NCBI RefSeq assembly: GCF_015690355.1
Contig: NZ_JADPRT010000011.1
Location: forward strand, 1 to 64,000
Length of the DNA stretch: 64,000 nucleotides
Source of the DNA: Streptacidiphilus fuscans
GTDB lineage: Bacteria; Actinomycetota; Actinomycetes; Streptomycetales; Streptomycetaceae
Direction of reading: 5' to 3'
Shown here: one piece after another, positions 38,936 through 50,489 of the stretch
Layout of the letters: each line of letters opens with the position of its first letter
Numbering within the stretch: the stretch's first letter is position 1
The notes under the pieces: generated by a model
What the model was told of the DNA's origin: nothing
What the model saw: only the letters and a program-made list of their open reading frames with translations
Databases searched by the model: none
Translations under genes and position numbers: made by a program

Positions 38936-39661
38936 ATGTCGCACGCCAACGCCCCGGAGACCCCTGCCGTCGCGCCGCGCCGCATCCTCGTCGTCGACGA
39001 CGAGCCCGACCTTGTCGAGGTCCTCTGCGGAGCCCTGCGCTACGAGGGCTGGGAGGCCCAGGGCGCGGCCAGCGGCCAGGAGGCGGTCCGCATCGCCGCG
39101 CAGTGGCGACCCGACGCGGTCGTGCTGGACATGATGCTGCCCGACTTCGACGGCCTCGAAGTGCTGCGCAGGATCCACGCTGAGCGCCCCGAGGTGCGGG
39201 TGCTCTTCCTCACCGCGCGGGACGCCGTCGAGGACCGGATCGGCGGGATCGCCGCAGGCGGGGACGACTACGTGACCAAGCCGTTCAGCCTGGCCGAGGT
39301 CGTGGTCCGGCTGCGTGGCCTGCTCCGTCGCGCCGAGCCGCAACCGGTCGTCGCCGACGAGGGGACGCTCTCGCTGGCCGACCTGATCCTGGACGAGCGC
39401 TCGCACGAGGTCAGCCGGGGCGGCGAGCTGGTCGAGCTCAGCCCCACCGAGTACGCGCTGCTGCGCTACTTGCTCAAGCACCCGCGTCGCGTGCTGAGCA
39501 AGGCTCAGATCCTGGACGCGGTCTGGTCCTACGACTTCGGCGGGCAGGCCCACGTGGTCGAGCTCTACATCAGCTACCTCCGGAAGAAGATCGACCACGG
39601 CCGCGAGCCGCTGATCCACACGGTCCGCGGCGCGGGGTACCTGATCAAGGCTCCCGCGTGA
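38936..39661 (+). CDS. OmpR-family response regulator
   Basis: A 241-residue regulator: receiver RRILVVDDEPDLVEVLC with phosphoacceptor in AVVLDMMLPDFDG and the switch Lys in DYVTKPFSLAE, then a winged helix (VELSPTEYALLRYLLKHP, SKAQILDAVWSYDFGG, VELYISYLRKKID, VRGAGYLIK). It is divergent from the ferric-reductase operon, 342 bases away, and its stop overlaps the kinase start (GTGA). It may regulate the flavin electron-transfer operon, although that rests on proximity only. Confidence 0.95.
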   Translation: MSHANAPETPAVAPRRILVVDDEPDLVEVLCGALRYEGWEAQGAASGQEAVRIAAQWRPDAVVLDMMLPDFDGLEVLRRIHAERPEVRVLFLTARDAVEDRIGGIAAGGDDYVTKPFSLAEVVVRLRGLLRRAEPQPVVADEGTLSLADLILDERSHEVSRGGELVELSPTEYALLRYLLKHPRRVLSKAQILDAVWSYDFGGQAHVVELYISYLRKKIDHGREPLIHTVRGAGYLIKAPA

Positions 39662-41259
39662 GGCTGCGCCGCCCACACCTCCCGCGCACCCTGCGTGGAC
39701 GGTTGATCGCCGGACTGCTCGCGCTGCTGGTGGTCACCTGCGCGGGCGTCGGGTTGGCGACCACCGCCGAACTGCACCGCTTCCTGGTCGCCAAGGTCGA
39801 CCAGCAACTCGTCGACACCGGTGGCCGCTACGCCGCCAGCTTCGAGCACGAGAGCCACGGCGACACCCGCGCCCAGTCCGTCGGGACGTTCGGCGCGCGA
39901 CTTGTGGACGACAAGGTCATCGCGTGCGGTGTGGTCGACGGCGACGCCGACGACCTCGTCGGCGGCGACCCCGACGACCATCCGAAGCTCGACGCCCACG
40001 ACCAGGGGCGCCTGGCCGCGCTTCCGGTGGGTGGCCCGCCGCACGAGGTGCGGTTGGACGGCCTCGGCGACTTCCGGATGATGGCCCAGCGCGGTGGCGA
40101 GGGCGACGTCCTGGTCACCGGCCTGCCGCTGAGTCAGGTCGAGGGCACCGTCCGGCAGTTGATCCTGGTCGAGGTGCTGGTCTTCTCGGTCGCGTTGGCG
40201 ATCACCGCGGTGGCCGGGACGCTCTGGGTGCGGCTGGCGCTGCGCCCGCTGGACCGGGTGGCGGGCACCGCCGAGCGGGTCAGTGGCCTGCCGCTGGCCA
40301 GCGGCGAGGTCGCGCTGCGCGAGCGCGTCCCCGACCAGGACCCGGAGACCGAGGTCGGCCGGGTCGGCGTCGCGCTCAACCGGATGCTCGGCCATGTCGA
40401 GGACGCGCTGGCCCAACGCCAGTCCGTCGAGGAGCGGTTGCGTGGCTTCGCGGCCGACGCCAGCCACGAGCTGCGCACCCCGGTCGCCTCCATCCGCGGC
40501 CACGCGGAGCTCGCGCTCCGACATCCGACGCCCACCCCGGACCCGGTCCGCCACTCGCTCCAGCGGATCGAGGCGGAGTCGCTGCGGATGGGCGCGATCG
40601 TCGAGGACCTGCTGCTCCTGGCCCGCCTCGACGCGGGCCGTCCCCTGGCCTCGACCGAGGTCGACCTCACCCGCCTCGCCCTCGACTGCACCTCGGACGC
40701 GCGGGCGGCCGGCCCGGAGCACCGGTGGCGGCTGAAGCTCCCGGAGGAGCCGGTCCTCATCGTGGGCGACCCGGACCGCCTCCGCCAGGTCGTCGCCAAC
40801 CTGCTGGCCAACGCCCGCACCCACACCCCAGCGGGCACCGAGGTCACCCTCGCCCTCTCCCGCCTGGAGCCGGCCCCTGATCCTGTCTCGGCTTCGGCTT
40901 CGACCCCGGATTCGACCCCGGCTTCGGCCTCGACCTCGGCCTCCGACCCGGGCACGGTCCTGCTCACCGTCACCGACACCGGCCCGGGCATCCCGCCCGA
41001 CCTCCTGCCGCACGTCTTCGAACGCTTCGTCCGCGGCGACCGCGCCCGCACCCGCGCCACCGGCTCCACCGGCCTCGGCCTCGCCATCGTCCACGCCGTC
41101 GCCACCGCCCACGGCGGCTCCGTCCACGTCGACTCCCACCCGGGCCGGACGGTGTTCGAGGTCCGCCTGCGGGGTGAGGGGCAGGTCCGCGCTCAGTCGG
41201 ACGCGGGCTCGGACCTCTGCTCGAAGCCGGGGCAGGTCAGGACGGGGAGCCGCGGGTAG
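39658..41259 (+). CDS. Sensor histidine kinase
   Basis: A 533-residue kinase with a first membrane span (LIAGLLALLVVTCAGVGLA), an extracytoplasmic sensor of about 140 residues containing an Asp-rich patch (VDGDADDLVGGDPDDHPKLD), and a second span (LILVEVLVFSVALAITAVA). HAMP, the H-box DASHELRTPVASIRGH, N-box VANLLANARTHTP, G1 DTGPGIPPD and G2 GSTGLGLAIVHAV follow. A low-complexity Ala/Ser/Thr/Pro insertion of about 28 residues sits between N-box and G1, inside the ATPase domain (DNA 40870-40955). It is coupled to the upstream regulator. The 3' end overlaps the convergent small gene. Confidence 0.94.
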   Translation: MRLRRPHLPRTLRGRLIAGLLALLVVTCAGVGLATTAELHRFLVAKVDQQLVDTGGRYAASFEHESHGDTRAQSVGTFGARLVDDKVIACGVVDGDADDLVGGDPDDHPKLDAHDQGRLAALPVGGPPHEVRLDGLGDFRMMAQRGGEGDVLVTGLPLSQVEGTVRQLILVEVLVFSVALAITAVAGTLWVRLALRPLDRVAGTAERVSGLPLASGEVALRERVPDQDPETEVGRVGVALNRMLGHVEDALAQRQSVEERLRGFAADASHELRTPVASIRGHAELALRHPTPTPDPVRHSLQRIEAESLRMGAIVEDLLLLARLDAGRPLASTEVDLTRLALDCTSDARAAGPEHRWRLKLPEEPVLIVGDPDRLRQVVANLLANARTHTPAGTEVTLALSRLEPAPDPVSASASTPDSTPASASTSASDPGTVLLTVTDTGPGIPPDLLPHVFERFVRGDRARTRATGSTGLGLAIVHAVATAHGGSVHVDSHPGRTVFEVRLRGEGQVRAQSDAGSDLCSKPGQVRTGSRG

Positions 41260-41444
41260 CGCGGGAGCTGCGCGTCCCAGGTGGCGCGGGTGCAGCGCAG
41301 GTAGGCCGTCCCCCGGCGGGTCTCGTTCAGGTGCACGTGCGCGCAGGTTGCACAGAGCCCGGGCTCCGCGCCGAGCTTGGCCACAACGCTCACGTCCGGG
41401 GCCAGGCTCCGGCCGTCGGTCGCGGGGGTCGGATCGGTCGACAT
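41193..41444 (-). CDS. Small conserved Cys-containing protein
   Basis: An 83-residue protein from ATG 41444. Its core is GLCATCAHVHLNETRRGTAYLRCTR, then YPRLPVLTCPGFE: four cysteines and one histidine in a CxxC...C...C layout that could bind zinc. It is a common hypothetical in Streptomyces with no known role. The last 67 bases overlap the 3' end of the histidine kinase gene tail to tail. Confidence 0.7.
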   Translation of the reverse strand: MSTDPTPATDGRSLAPDVSVVAKLGAEPGLCATCAHVHLNETRRGTAYLRCTRATWDAQLPRYPRLPVLTCPGFEQRSEPASD

Positions 41445-41638
41445 GGGGACGACCCTACGCCGCCACTGCTTCAGGGACGGTGACCGGGACACGCGGGCGC
41501 CTGCGCCGGAATCCGGCGGGCAACCGGTACCTGCAGCGAGACCTCAACCTCGTCGGAGCCCCCGTCCGGTCGGCCGGTCGGGGGCTGTCCGGTCCTGCTC
41601 GGGATGCGCGCTCGCGGCTCCACGCCGATTGTTGAGCC

Positions 41639-41869
41639 ATGCGAGTCGTCACGTGGATAGAGCAGGGCCTGGACCCAGCCTCCGGCGGTCCGGTCCGCTG
41701 GCGCGTCTTCCACGCGGCCGACGGTCCTCAGTGGACTCTGTGCGAGAAGAGCACCAGCGCGCTGCATCCGGTCCCTGCCGCCTTCGGATCATGGCCCCCG
41801 ACTCCCAAGGACCACGACAGCATCTGCCCCACGTGCGAGGCGCGAGCCGACGAGCCGCTGGCCTTCTGA
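41639..41869 (+). CDS. Hypothetical small protein with CxxC
   Basis: A 76-residue ORF from ATG 41639. The sequence (WIEQGLDPASGGPVRWRVFH, ending SICPTCEARADEPLAF) has one CxxC and a lone upstream Cys. No clear ribosome binding site is visible and I do not recognise a family. Composition and codon pattern fit a gene. Confidence 0.45.
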   Translation: MRVVTWIEQGLDPASGGPVRWRVFHAADGPQWTLCEKSTSALHPVPAAFGSWPPTPKDHDSICPTCEARADEPLAF

Positions 41870-41957
41870 GGTCAGCCCCAGCCCGGCACCGAGGCAGTGC
41901 GCACCCGACGCATCGTCACCGCTCTTGCCGGCCGAGTTCGCGCAGACTGCCGGTCTG

Positions 41958-42611
41958 TCACCAGCCCCGGGACTCCCACTCCGCCAGGTGCGGGCGCTCC
42001 GTGCCGAGCGTGGTGTCGTCGCCGTGGCCCGGGTAGACCCAGGTCTCGTCTGGGAGCGGGGCGAAGAGCTTGGTGCTCACGTCGTGGAAGAGGCTGCGGA
42101 ACGCCGCCGGGTCGCCCCAGGTGTTGCCGACGCCGCCCGGGAAGAGGCAGTCGCCGGTGAACAGGTGCGGATGCCCCTGCGGGTCGTCGTAGAGCAGGAC
42201 GATCGCGCCCGGGGTGTGGCCGACCAGGTGGCGGACCGTCAGCTGGACCTGGCCGACGTTGACGGTGTCGCCGTCGTCGAGCAGGACGTCCGTCGGGACG
42301 GGGATGCCGTCCGCGTCGATCCGCCCGGCCGCCGTCCGCGCTCCGGTGGCGCGGACGACGTCGGCGAGGGCGTTCCAGTGGTCCTGGTGCCGGTGCGTGG
42401 TCACCACGGTGGCGAGGCTGTCGCCGACGGACTCCAGGAGGATGTGCGCGTCGGCGGCGGCGTCGATCAGCAACTGCTCGTCCGTCGCGCGGCAGCGCAG
42501 CAGATAGGCGTTGTTGTTCATGGGGCCCACGGCGATCTTGGTGATCACCAGATGCGCCAACTCCCGGACGTCCGGGGCCCCGCCGACCTTCACCGCTCCG
42601 TGGTACGTCAT
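41958..42611 (-). CDS. Metallo-beta-lactamase fold hydrolase (glyoxalase II-like)
   Basis: A 217-residue protein with the metal motif VVTTHRHQDHWNAL (HxHxDH variant THRHQDH), the strand LTVRHLVGHTPGAIVLL, FTGDCLFPGGVGNTWGDP and the final metal His in WVYPGHGDDT. This is the glyoxalase II/hydroxyacylglutathione hydrolase subfamily; in mycothiol-using actinobacteria the thioester substrate is probably a mycothiol adduct. The neighbouring MDMPI-fold gene on the same strand, four bases upstream, supports a mycothiol link. Confidence 0.88.
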   Translation of the reverse strand: MTYHGAVKVGGAPDVRELAHLVITKIAVGPMNNNAYLLRCRATDEQLLIDAAADAHILLESVGDSLATVVTTHRHQDHWNALADVVRATGARTAAGRIDADGIPVPTDVLLDDGDTVNVGQVQLTVRHLVGHTPGAIVLLYDDPQGHPHLFTGDCLFPGGVGNTWGDPAAFRSLFHDVSTKLFAPLPDETWVYPGHGDDTTLGTERPHLAEWESRGW

Positions 42612-42615
42612 GGGA

Positions 42616-43398
42616 TCAGCCTAGCGGCGGCAGCACCGGGAGGCTGAGCGTCCCCTCCCCGCCCGTGACGGAACCCTCGCCCGTGACGGAACCCTCGCCC
42701 GCGACGGAACCGCGCACGGTGAGCGTCGAGCCGTCGGACCGGCCGGTCAGCCAGGCCAGCAGCGCGTGGCCGGGGCCGGAGACGGTCAGCTCCGCCGTGT
42801 CCGCCGAGCGGCCCGTGGTGAGGGCCTCGCCGCCCTCGGGCACGAGCGCGATCGACGGGACCTCCGCCCTTCCGGAGAACTGCGCCGCGACGTGCGACAG
42901 TTGCGTCGCCACCCAGCTTGCGGGCCAGTCGGCGGGGGAGTACAGGGCCGGAAGACCCAGGTCGACGTGGTGGTACTCGACCTCCTGGCGCCGCTTCGCC
43001 GGGACCTGGGCGACCGGGAGCGGGCCGAGGCGGTGCGCCGCTGTGCGCGACCAGGCGTCGTCCGTCATCGCGGCGACGCCCGCGTCGAAGCGGGCCGCGC
43101 TCGCGCGCAGGTCGTCGAGCTGCTCCGCGAGGGAGCTCTTGGCGCCGTTCTCGATCTCCTGGTTGCGGGCCTCGACGCTCGCGTACATCGGGATCGTCTC
43201 GCCGGCCCGCGCGCCGGTCAGCAGGTTGAGCAGGGCGTCGGCGTTGCGCGCGATGTGGGCCAGGACGTGGCCGCGGGTCCAGCCGGGCAGCAGCGACGCC
43301 TCGCCGAGCTGCGCCGCGTCCATCGCCTCGACCGTGGCCAGCAGCCGGGCGGTCGACTCGGCCAGGGCGGGAATGTCAGTGGTGGGTGCGATGCTCAA
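42616..43398 (-). CDS. Maleylpyruvate isomerase family mycothiol-dependent enzyme
   Basis: About 260 residues with the MDMPI/DinB-like helical bundle: LAESTARLLATVEAMDAAQL, LLPGWTRGHVLAHIARNADA (metal His region), and RRQEVEYHHVDLGLP (second metal region). The C-terminal SCP2-like part ends in a short Gly-Ser-Val-Thr-Gly-Glu repeat (VAGEGSVTGEGSVTGGEG). I favour the TTG at 43398, since GAGGGA lies six bases upstream; ATG 43431 is the alternative, without a site. It is probably cotranscribed with the metallo-hydrolase. Confidence 0.82.
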   Translation of the reverse strand: MSIAPTTDIPALAESTARLLATVEAMDAAQLGEASLLPGWTRGHVLAHIARNADALLNLLTGARAGETIPMYASVEARNQEIENGAKSSLAEQLDDLRASAARFDAGVAAMTDDAWSRTAAHRLGPLPVAQVPAKRRQEVEYHHVDLGLPALYSPADWPASWVATQLSHVAAQFSGRAEVPSIALVPEGGEALTTGRSADTAELTVSGPGHALLAWLTGRSDGSTLTVRGSVAGEGSVTGEGSVTGGEGTLSLPVLPPLG

Positions 43399-43560
43399 TC
43401 TATGTCCCTCATCTCGGCTTGCATCCATCATTGCCGCGCTGTCGGTGCCGTAGCAGGCACCGGTCGTGTCCCGGAGCACTTCCGCATCGTTCCCACGAGT
43501 GGAGGCCCCACGCGTTAGCGTTTCATCCGTTCGGGCGAACACTGTCGATTGCCTCAAAAA

Positions 43561-43574
43561 TCGAACACGTGCTC
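43561..43574 (+). promoter_or_regulatory. LexA-like SOS box upstream of uvrA
   Basis: TCGAACACGTGCTC matches the actinobacterial SOS consensus CGAAC-N4-GTTCG with one changed core base, and lies about 120 bases before the uvrA start. uvrA is a classical SOS gene. Confidence 0.5.
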
Positions 43575-43692
43575 CCATTACTCTGGAATGGTTCTCCGTA
43601 CCCACCGAGCTCCCGACTGGGCTGCTCGACGAGCCCTTGGCACACCCGTGGGTACATCCCCGTACACCCCCGCTTTTGAAGGGCGCAGTAGC

Positions 43693-46608
<2,916 letters not shown>

Positions 46609-46609
46609 G

Positions 46610-46651
46610 TGCACGTGCACCCAGGGGCGCGCGCCCCTGGGTGCACGTGCA
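46610..46651 (+). terminator. Perfect 21-base stem terminator after uvrA
   Basis: Two 21-base arms meet without a loop (TGCACGTGCACCCAGGGGCG... and its complement), starting two bases after the uvrA TAG. In RNA the tip will open into a short loop. It contains the CAGGGGCGCG word also found in the dispersed repeats. Confidence 0.85.
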
Positions 46652-46794
46652 ACCACGTGCGGAGTGAAAGCAGACGCTCGCCTCAAGGTAAGGGCAGATC
46701 CCCCACCAACGTTCCTCACAGCTGCGCGGCTTATCGTGGCTCTCGATGCCTCTGTGACCGCGGGGGCCCGGATTCCGTTGGAGCGCGTGCAGCG

Positions 46795-47268
46795 ATGAGC
46801 ACCGAGATGACCACCCCCGCCGACCCTGCCGCTGCCCCCGCCGCTGCCGCCGTGCCCGCGTCCGAGGGCTGCTGCAGGCGACAGCTGCTCCGCGGCGCCG
46901 CCGCAGTGGGGCTCGCGGGTGTCGGAGTGGTCGCGCTGTCGGCCTGCTCCGCGGGGGCGCCCGCGCCCAAGGGGCCGGTGACGCTCGGTGCGGCCACCGA
47001 CGTGCCGGTGGGCGGCGGCAAGCTCTACAGCGCGCAGCAGTGCGTCGTGACCCAGCCGACCGCCGGCACGTACAAGGCGTTCAGCGCCGTCTGCACCCAC
47101 GCGGGCTGCCTGGTCGACGGCGTCTCCAACGGCGTGATCTCCTGCCCGTGCCACGGCAGCGAGTTCAAGACCACCGACGGTTCCGTCGTCCAGGGCCCGG
47201 CCTCCGCGCCGCTGCCGTCCATCCCGCTCGCGGTCACGAACGGCAAGCTCGTCGCCACCTTCAGCTGA
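46795..47268 (+). CDS. Tat-exported Rieske (2Fe-2S) lipoprotein
   Basis: A 157-residue protein with a twin-arginine signal (CCRRQLLRGAAAVGLAGVGV) ending in the lipobox LSAC, so it should be exported folded and lipid-anchored. The Rieske cluster motifs are CTHAGC and CPCHGSEF, with the typical C-terminal GPASAPLPSIPLAV strand. ATG 46795 gives the full signal; ATG 46804 is also possible. The electron partner is unknown; it stands alone between uvrA and uvrC. Confidence 0.92.
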   Translation: MSTEMTTPADPAAAPAAAAVPASEGCCRRQLLRGAAAVGLAGVGVVALSACSAGAPAPKGPVTLGAATDVPVGGGKLYSAQQCVVTQPTAGTYKAFSAVCTHAGCLVDGVSNGVISCPCHGSEFKTTDGSVVQGPASAPLPSIPLAVTNGKLVATFS

Positions 47269-47461
47269 GGACGCGCCGCCGCTCGACGGTGGACGCGCTC
47301 GCGTGAGCGGATGATCGCCCGGACCTGGGAACAGGCGCGGATCTGACAGACCTGCGCGCTAGGGTCGTAGATGTCGCTGTGGGGCCTCCCGCAGCGGTGT
47401 CCACGCATGTCACGACCGCGCGGGAGTGGGTCGGTGGCAGTCCGTACGCATGGGGGAAGTG

Positions 47462-49405
47462 ATGGCCGACCCGTCCACCTACCGGCCCGCGCCGGGGCAG
47501 ATTCCGGACTCGCCCGGGGTGTACAAGTTCCGGGACGCCGACGGGCGGGTGATCTACGTCGGCAAGGCGAAGAGCCTGCGCCAGCGGCTGGCCAACTACT
47601 TCCAGGACCTGGCGGGCCTGCACCCGCGTACGCGCACGATGGTGACCACGGCCGCCTCGGTCGAGTGGACGGTCGTCGGCACCGAGGTCGAGGCGCTCCA
47701 GCTGGAGTACAGCTGGATCAAGGAGTTCGACCCGCGCTTCAACGTCAAGTACCGGGACGACAAGAGCTATCCCTCCCTCGCGGTCACGCTGAACGAGGAG
47801 TTCCCGCGCGTCCAGGTGATGCGTGGGCCGAAGAAGCGCGGCGTGCGGTACTTCGGTCCCTACGGCCACGCCTGGGCGATCCGGGAGACGGTCGACCTGA
47901 TGCTGCGCGTCTTCCCGGTGCGCACTTGCTCGGCCGGGGTGTTCAAGCGGGCGGAGCAGATCGGGCGGCCCTGCCTGCTCGGGTACATCGGCAAGTGCTC
48001 CGCGCCCTGCGTCGGGCGGATCTCCGCCGAGGACCACCGCGAACTGGCCGAGGAGTTCTGCGACTTCATGTCCGGCCACGCCGCGGGCTACCTGCGGCGG
48101 CTGGAGACGCAGATGCGCGAGGCCGCCGCCGAGATGGAGTACGAGAAGGCCGGGCGGCTGCGCGACGACATCGAGGCGCTGCGCCGGGCGATGGAGAAGA
48201 ACGCCGTCGTGCTCGCCGACGGCACCGACGCCGACCTGCTCGCCCTGGCCCAGGACGAGTTGGAGGCCGCGGTGCAGATCTTCCATGTGCGCGGCGGCCG
48301 GGTCCGCGGCCAGCGCGGTTGGGTCACCGACAAGGTCGAGCAGGTCGACGCCGCCGGGCTGGTCGAGCACGCCCTGCTCCAGCTCTACGGCGAGGAGCGC
48401 GGCGAGGGCGTCCCGCGCGAGGTGCTGGTGCCCGCGCTGCCGGAACCGGTCGAGCCGGTGCTGGCCTGGCTGTCCGAGCGTCGGGGCGCCAAGGTCGACC
48501 TGCGTGTCCCGCAGCGCGGTGACAAGCGCGAGCTGATGACCACGGTGGAGCGCAACGCCACCCAGGCGCTGGCCCTGCACAAGACCAAGCGGGCCGCCGA
48601 CCTCACCACCCGCAGTGTCGCCCTCCAGGAGATCGCCGACGCGCTCGGGTTGGACACCGCGCCGCTGCGGATCGAGTGCTACGACATCTCCCACCTCCAG
48701 GGCCAGGACGTGGTCGCGTCCATGGTCGTCTTCGAGGACGGTCTGGCGCGCAAGAGCGAGTACCGCCGCTTTGCGATCAAGAGCTTCGAGGGGCAGGACG
48801 ACGTCCGGTCCATGCACGAGGTGATCACCCGGCGGTTCAAGCACCAGGAGCAGGCCCCGGCCAAGGACGAAGAGACGGGCAAGGCCCGCCGCTTCGCCTA
48901 CCCGCCGCAGCTGATCGTCGTCGACGGCGGCCAGCCGCAGGTCGCCGCCGCCCAGCAGGCGCTGACCGAGCTCGGCGTCACTGACGTCGCCCTGTGCGGG
49001 CTGGCCAAGCGCCTGGAGGAGGTCTGGCTGCCGGACGAGGACGACCCTGTCGTCCTGCCGCGTTCCAGCGAGGGCCTCTACCTGCTCCAGCGCGTCCGCG
49101 ACGAGGCGCACCGGTTCGCGATCACGTACCAGCGCCAGAAGCGCGCCAAGCGCGCCACCGCCAGCGGGCTGGACGCCGTGCCCGGCCTGGGGGAGGCCCG
49201 ACGGCAGGCGCTGATCAAGCATTTCGGTTCGGTCAAGAAGCTCCGCGCCGCCACGATCGACGAGATCTGCGAGGTCCCCGGCGTCGGCCGCCGCACGGCC
49301 GAGGCCGTCGCCGCCGCCCTGGCCGCCGGCAAGCCGGCTGCACCTGCAGTCAACATGAGCACGGGGGAGATTTTGGAAGAGTCGCACGGAGAAAACGTCA
49401 CCTGA
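47462..49405 (+). CDS. uvrC: Excinuclease ABC subunit C
   Basis: A 647-residue dual-incision nuclease. It has the N-terminal GIY-YIG domain (GVYKFRDADGRVIYVGKAKSL), a UVR motif near 200 (AAAEMEYEKAGRLRDDIEAL), the RNase-H-like C-terminal nuclease (IECYDISHLQGQDVVASMVV, LIVVDGGQPQVAAA) and terminal helix-hairpin-helix repeats (VPGLGEARRQALIKHFGS, VPGVGRRTAEAVAAAL). ATG 47462 follows GGGGGAAGTG. It leads, after 94 bases, to rapZ-yvcK-whiA, the classic actinobacterial order. Confidence 0.97.
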   Translation: MADPSTYRPAPGQIPDSPGVYKFRDADGRVIYVGKAKSLRQRLANYFQDLAGLHPRTRTMVTTAASVEWTVVGTEVEALQLEYSWIKEFDPRFNVKYRDDKSYPSLAVTLNEEFPRVQVMRGPKKRGVRYFGPYGHAWAIRETVDLMLRVFPVRTCSAGVFKRAEQIGRPCLLGYIGKCSAPCVGRISAEDHRELAEEFCDFMSGHAAGYLRRLETQMREAAAEMEYEKAGRLRDDIEALRRAMEKNAVVLADGTDADLLALAQDELEAAVQIFHVRGGRVRGQRGWVTDKVEQVDAAGLVEHALLQLYGEERGEGVPREVLVPALPEPVEPVLAWLSERRGAKVDLRVPQRGDKRELMTTVERNATQALALHKTKRAADLTTRSVALQEIADALGLDTAPLRIECYDISHLQGQDVVASMVVFEDGLARKSEYRRFAIKSFEGQDDVRSMHEVITRRFKHQEQAPAKDEETGKARRFAYPPQLIVVDGGQPQVAAAQQALTELGVTDVALCGLAKRLEEVWLPDEDDPVVLPRSSEGLYLLQRVRDEAHRFAITYQRQKRAKRATASGLDAVPGLGEARRQALIKHFGSVKKLRAATIDEICEVPGVGRRTAEAVAAALAAGKPAAPAVNMSTGEILEESHGENVT

Positions 49406-49415
49406 TCCCAGTAAC

Positions 49416-49433
49416 GTCACTCCATGGAGTGAC
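49416..49433. promoter_or_regulatory. 18-base palindrome between uvrC and rapZ
   Basis: A perfect palindrome, GTCACTCCATGGAGTGAC, 67 bases before the rapZ start. No T-tract follows, so a protein-binding site in the rapZ-yvcK-whiA promoter region is as likely as a terminator. Confidence 0.45.
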
Positions 49434-49499
49434 TAGGGGAAGCCGCAGACGACCGCAAGCGTTGTTTGTACTGATGCGACCGAAAGCGGGGAGATCGTA

Positions 49500-50450
49500 G
49501 TGAGTACGCCGGAGCCTCAACGGCAAGTGCAGACGCCGCCGGAGCTGCCTCTGGAGCCGCAGTCCGAAACGGGCGAGGCGGACAGTTCCGAGGTCCCGGA
49601 GCTGGTGATCATCTCCGGCATGTCGGGCGCCGGACGCAGCACCGCCGCCAAGTGCCTGGAGGACCTCGGCTGGTTCGTCGTCGACAACCTGCCGCCCGCC
49701 CTGATACCGACCATGGTCGACCTGGGCGCGCGCTCGCAGGGCGCCGTCGCCCGGATAAGCGCGGTCGTGGACGTCCGCGGCCGGAGCTTCTTCGACGACC
49801 TGCGCTCGGCGCTGGACGAGCTGGAGAAGGGCGGGGTCCGGCTTCGGGTGGTCTTCCTGGAGGCCTCCGAGGACGCCCTGGTCCGCCGGTTCGAGAACGT
49901 CCGCCGCCCGCACCCGCTCCAGGGTGACGGCCGGATCGTGGACGGCATCGAGCGCGAGCGCGAGCTGCTGCGCGAGCTGCGCGGCGAGGCCGACCTGGTC
50001 ATCGACACCTCCAACCTCAACGTCCACGAGCTGCGCGCCAAGATGGACGCCCACTTCGCCGACGAGCAGGAGCCCGAACTCCGGGCCACGGTGATGTCGT
50101 TCGGGTTCAAGTACGGCCTGCCGGTTGACGCCGACCTGGTGGTCGACTGCCGGTTCCTGCCCAACCCGCACTGGGTCCCCGAGCTGCGCTCCCACACCGG
50201 CACCGACGAGGAGGTGGCCCGCTACGTCTTCGACCAGCCGGGCGCCAAGGAGTTCCTCAACGGCTATGTGGAACTGCTGCGGATCGTCACCGAGGGGTAC
50301 CGCCGCGAGGGAAAGCGATATATGACGATTGCCGTAGGCTGCACCGGAGGAAAGCACCGCAGCGTGGCGATGTCGGAACGGCTGGCCAAGCGCCTCAGCG
50401 CCGACGGCCTGGAGACGGTGCTGGTCCACCGGGACATGGGGCGTGAGTGA
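49500..50450 (+). CDS. rapZ: RapZ-family P-loop nucleotide-binding protein
   Basis: A 316-residue protein with Walker A ISGMSGAGRSTAAKCL (Arg in place of the usual Lys before Ser), then EDLGWFVVDNLPPALI, LEASEDALVRRFENVRRPHPL and the conserved C-terminal sensor YMTIAVGCTGGKHRSV. In enterobacteria RapZ controls amino-sugar regulation through sRNA; in actinobacteria it is linked by position to yvcK and whiA. The N-terminal 35 residues are variable. GTG 49500. Confidence 0.95.
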   Translation: MSTPEPQRQVQTPPELPLEPQSETGEADSSEVPELVIISGMSGAGRSTAAKCLEDLGWFVVDNLPPALIPTMVDLGARSQGAVARISAVVDVRGRSFFDDLRSALDELEKGGVRLRVVFLEASEDALVRRFENVRRPHPLQGDGRIVDGIERERELLRELRGEADLVIDTSNLNVHELRAKMDAHFADEQEPELRATVMSFGFKYGLPVDADLVVDCRFLPNPHWVPELRSHTGTDEEVARYVFDQPGAKEFLNGYVELLRIVTEGYRREGKRYMTIAVGCTGGKHRSVAMSERLAKRLSADGLETVLVHRDMGRE

Positions 50451-50489
50451 CGGTGCGCGGACGCGGTTGACGTACGCGCGCCTCGAAAA

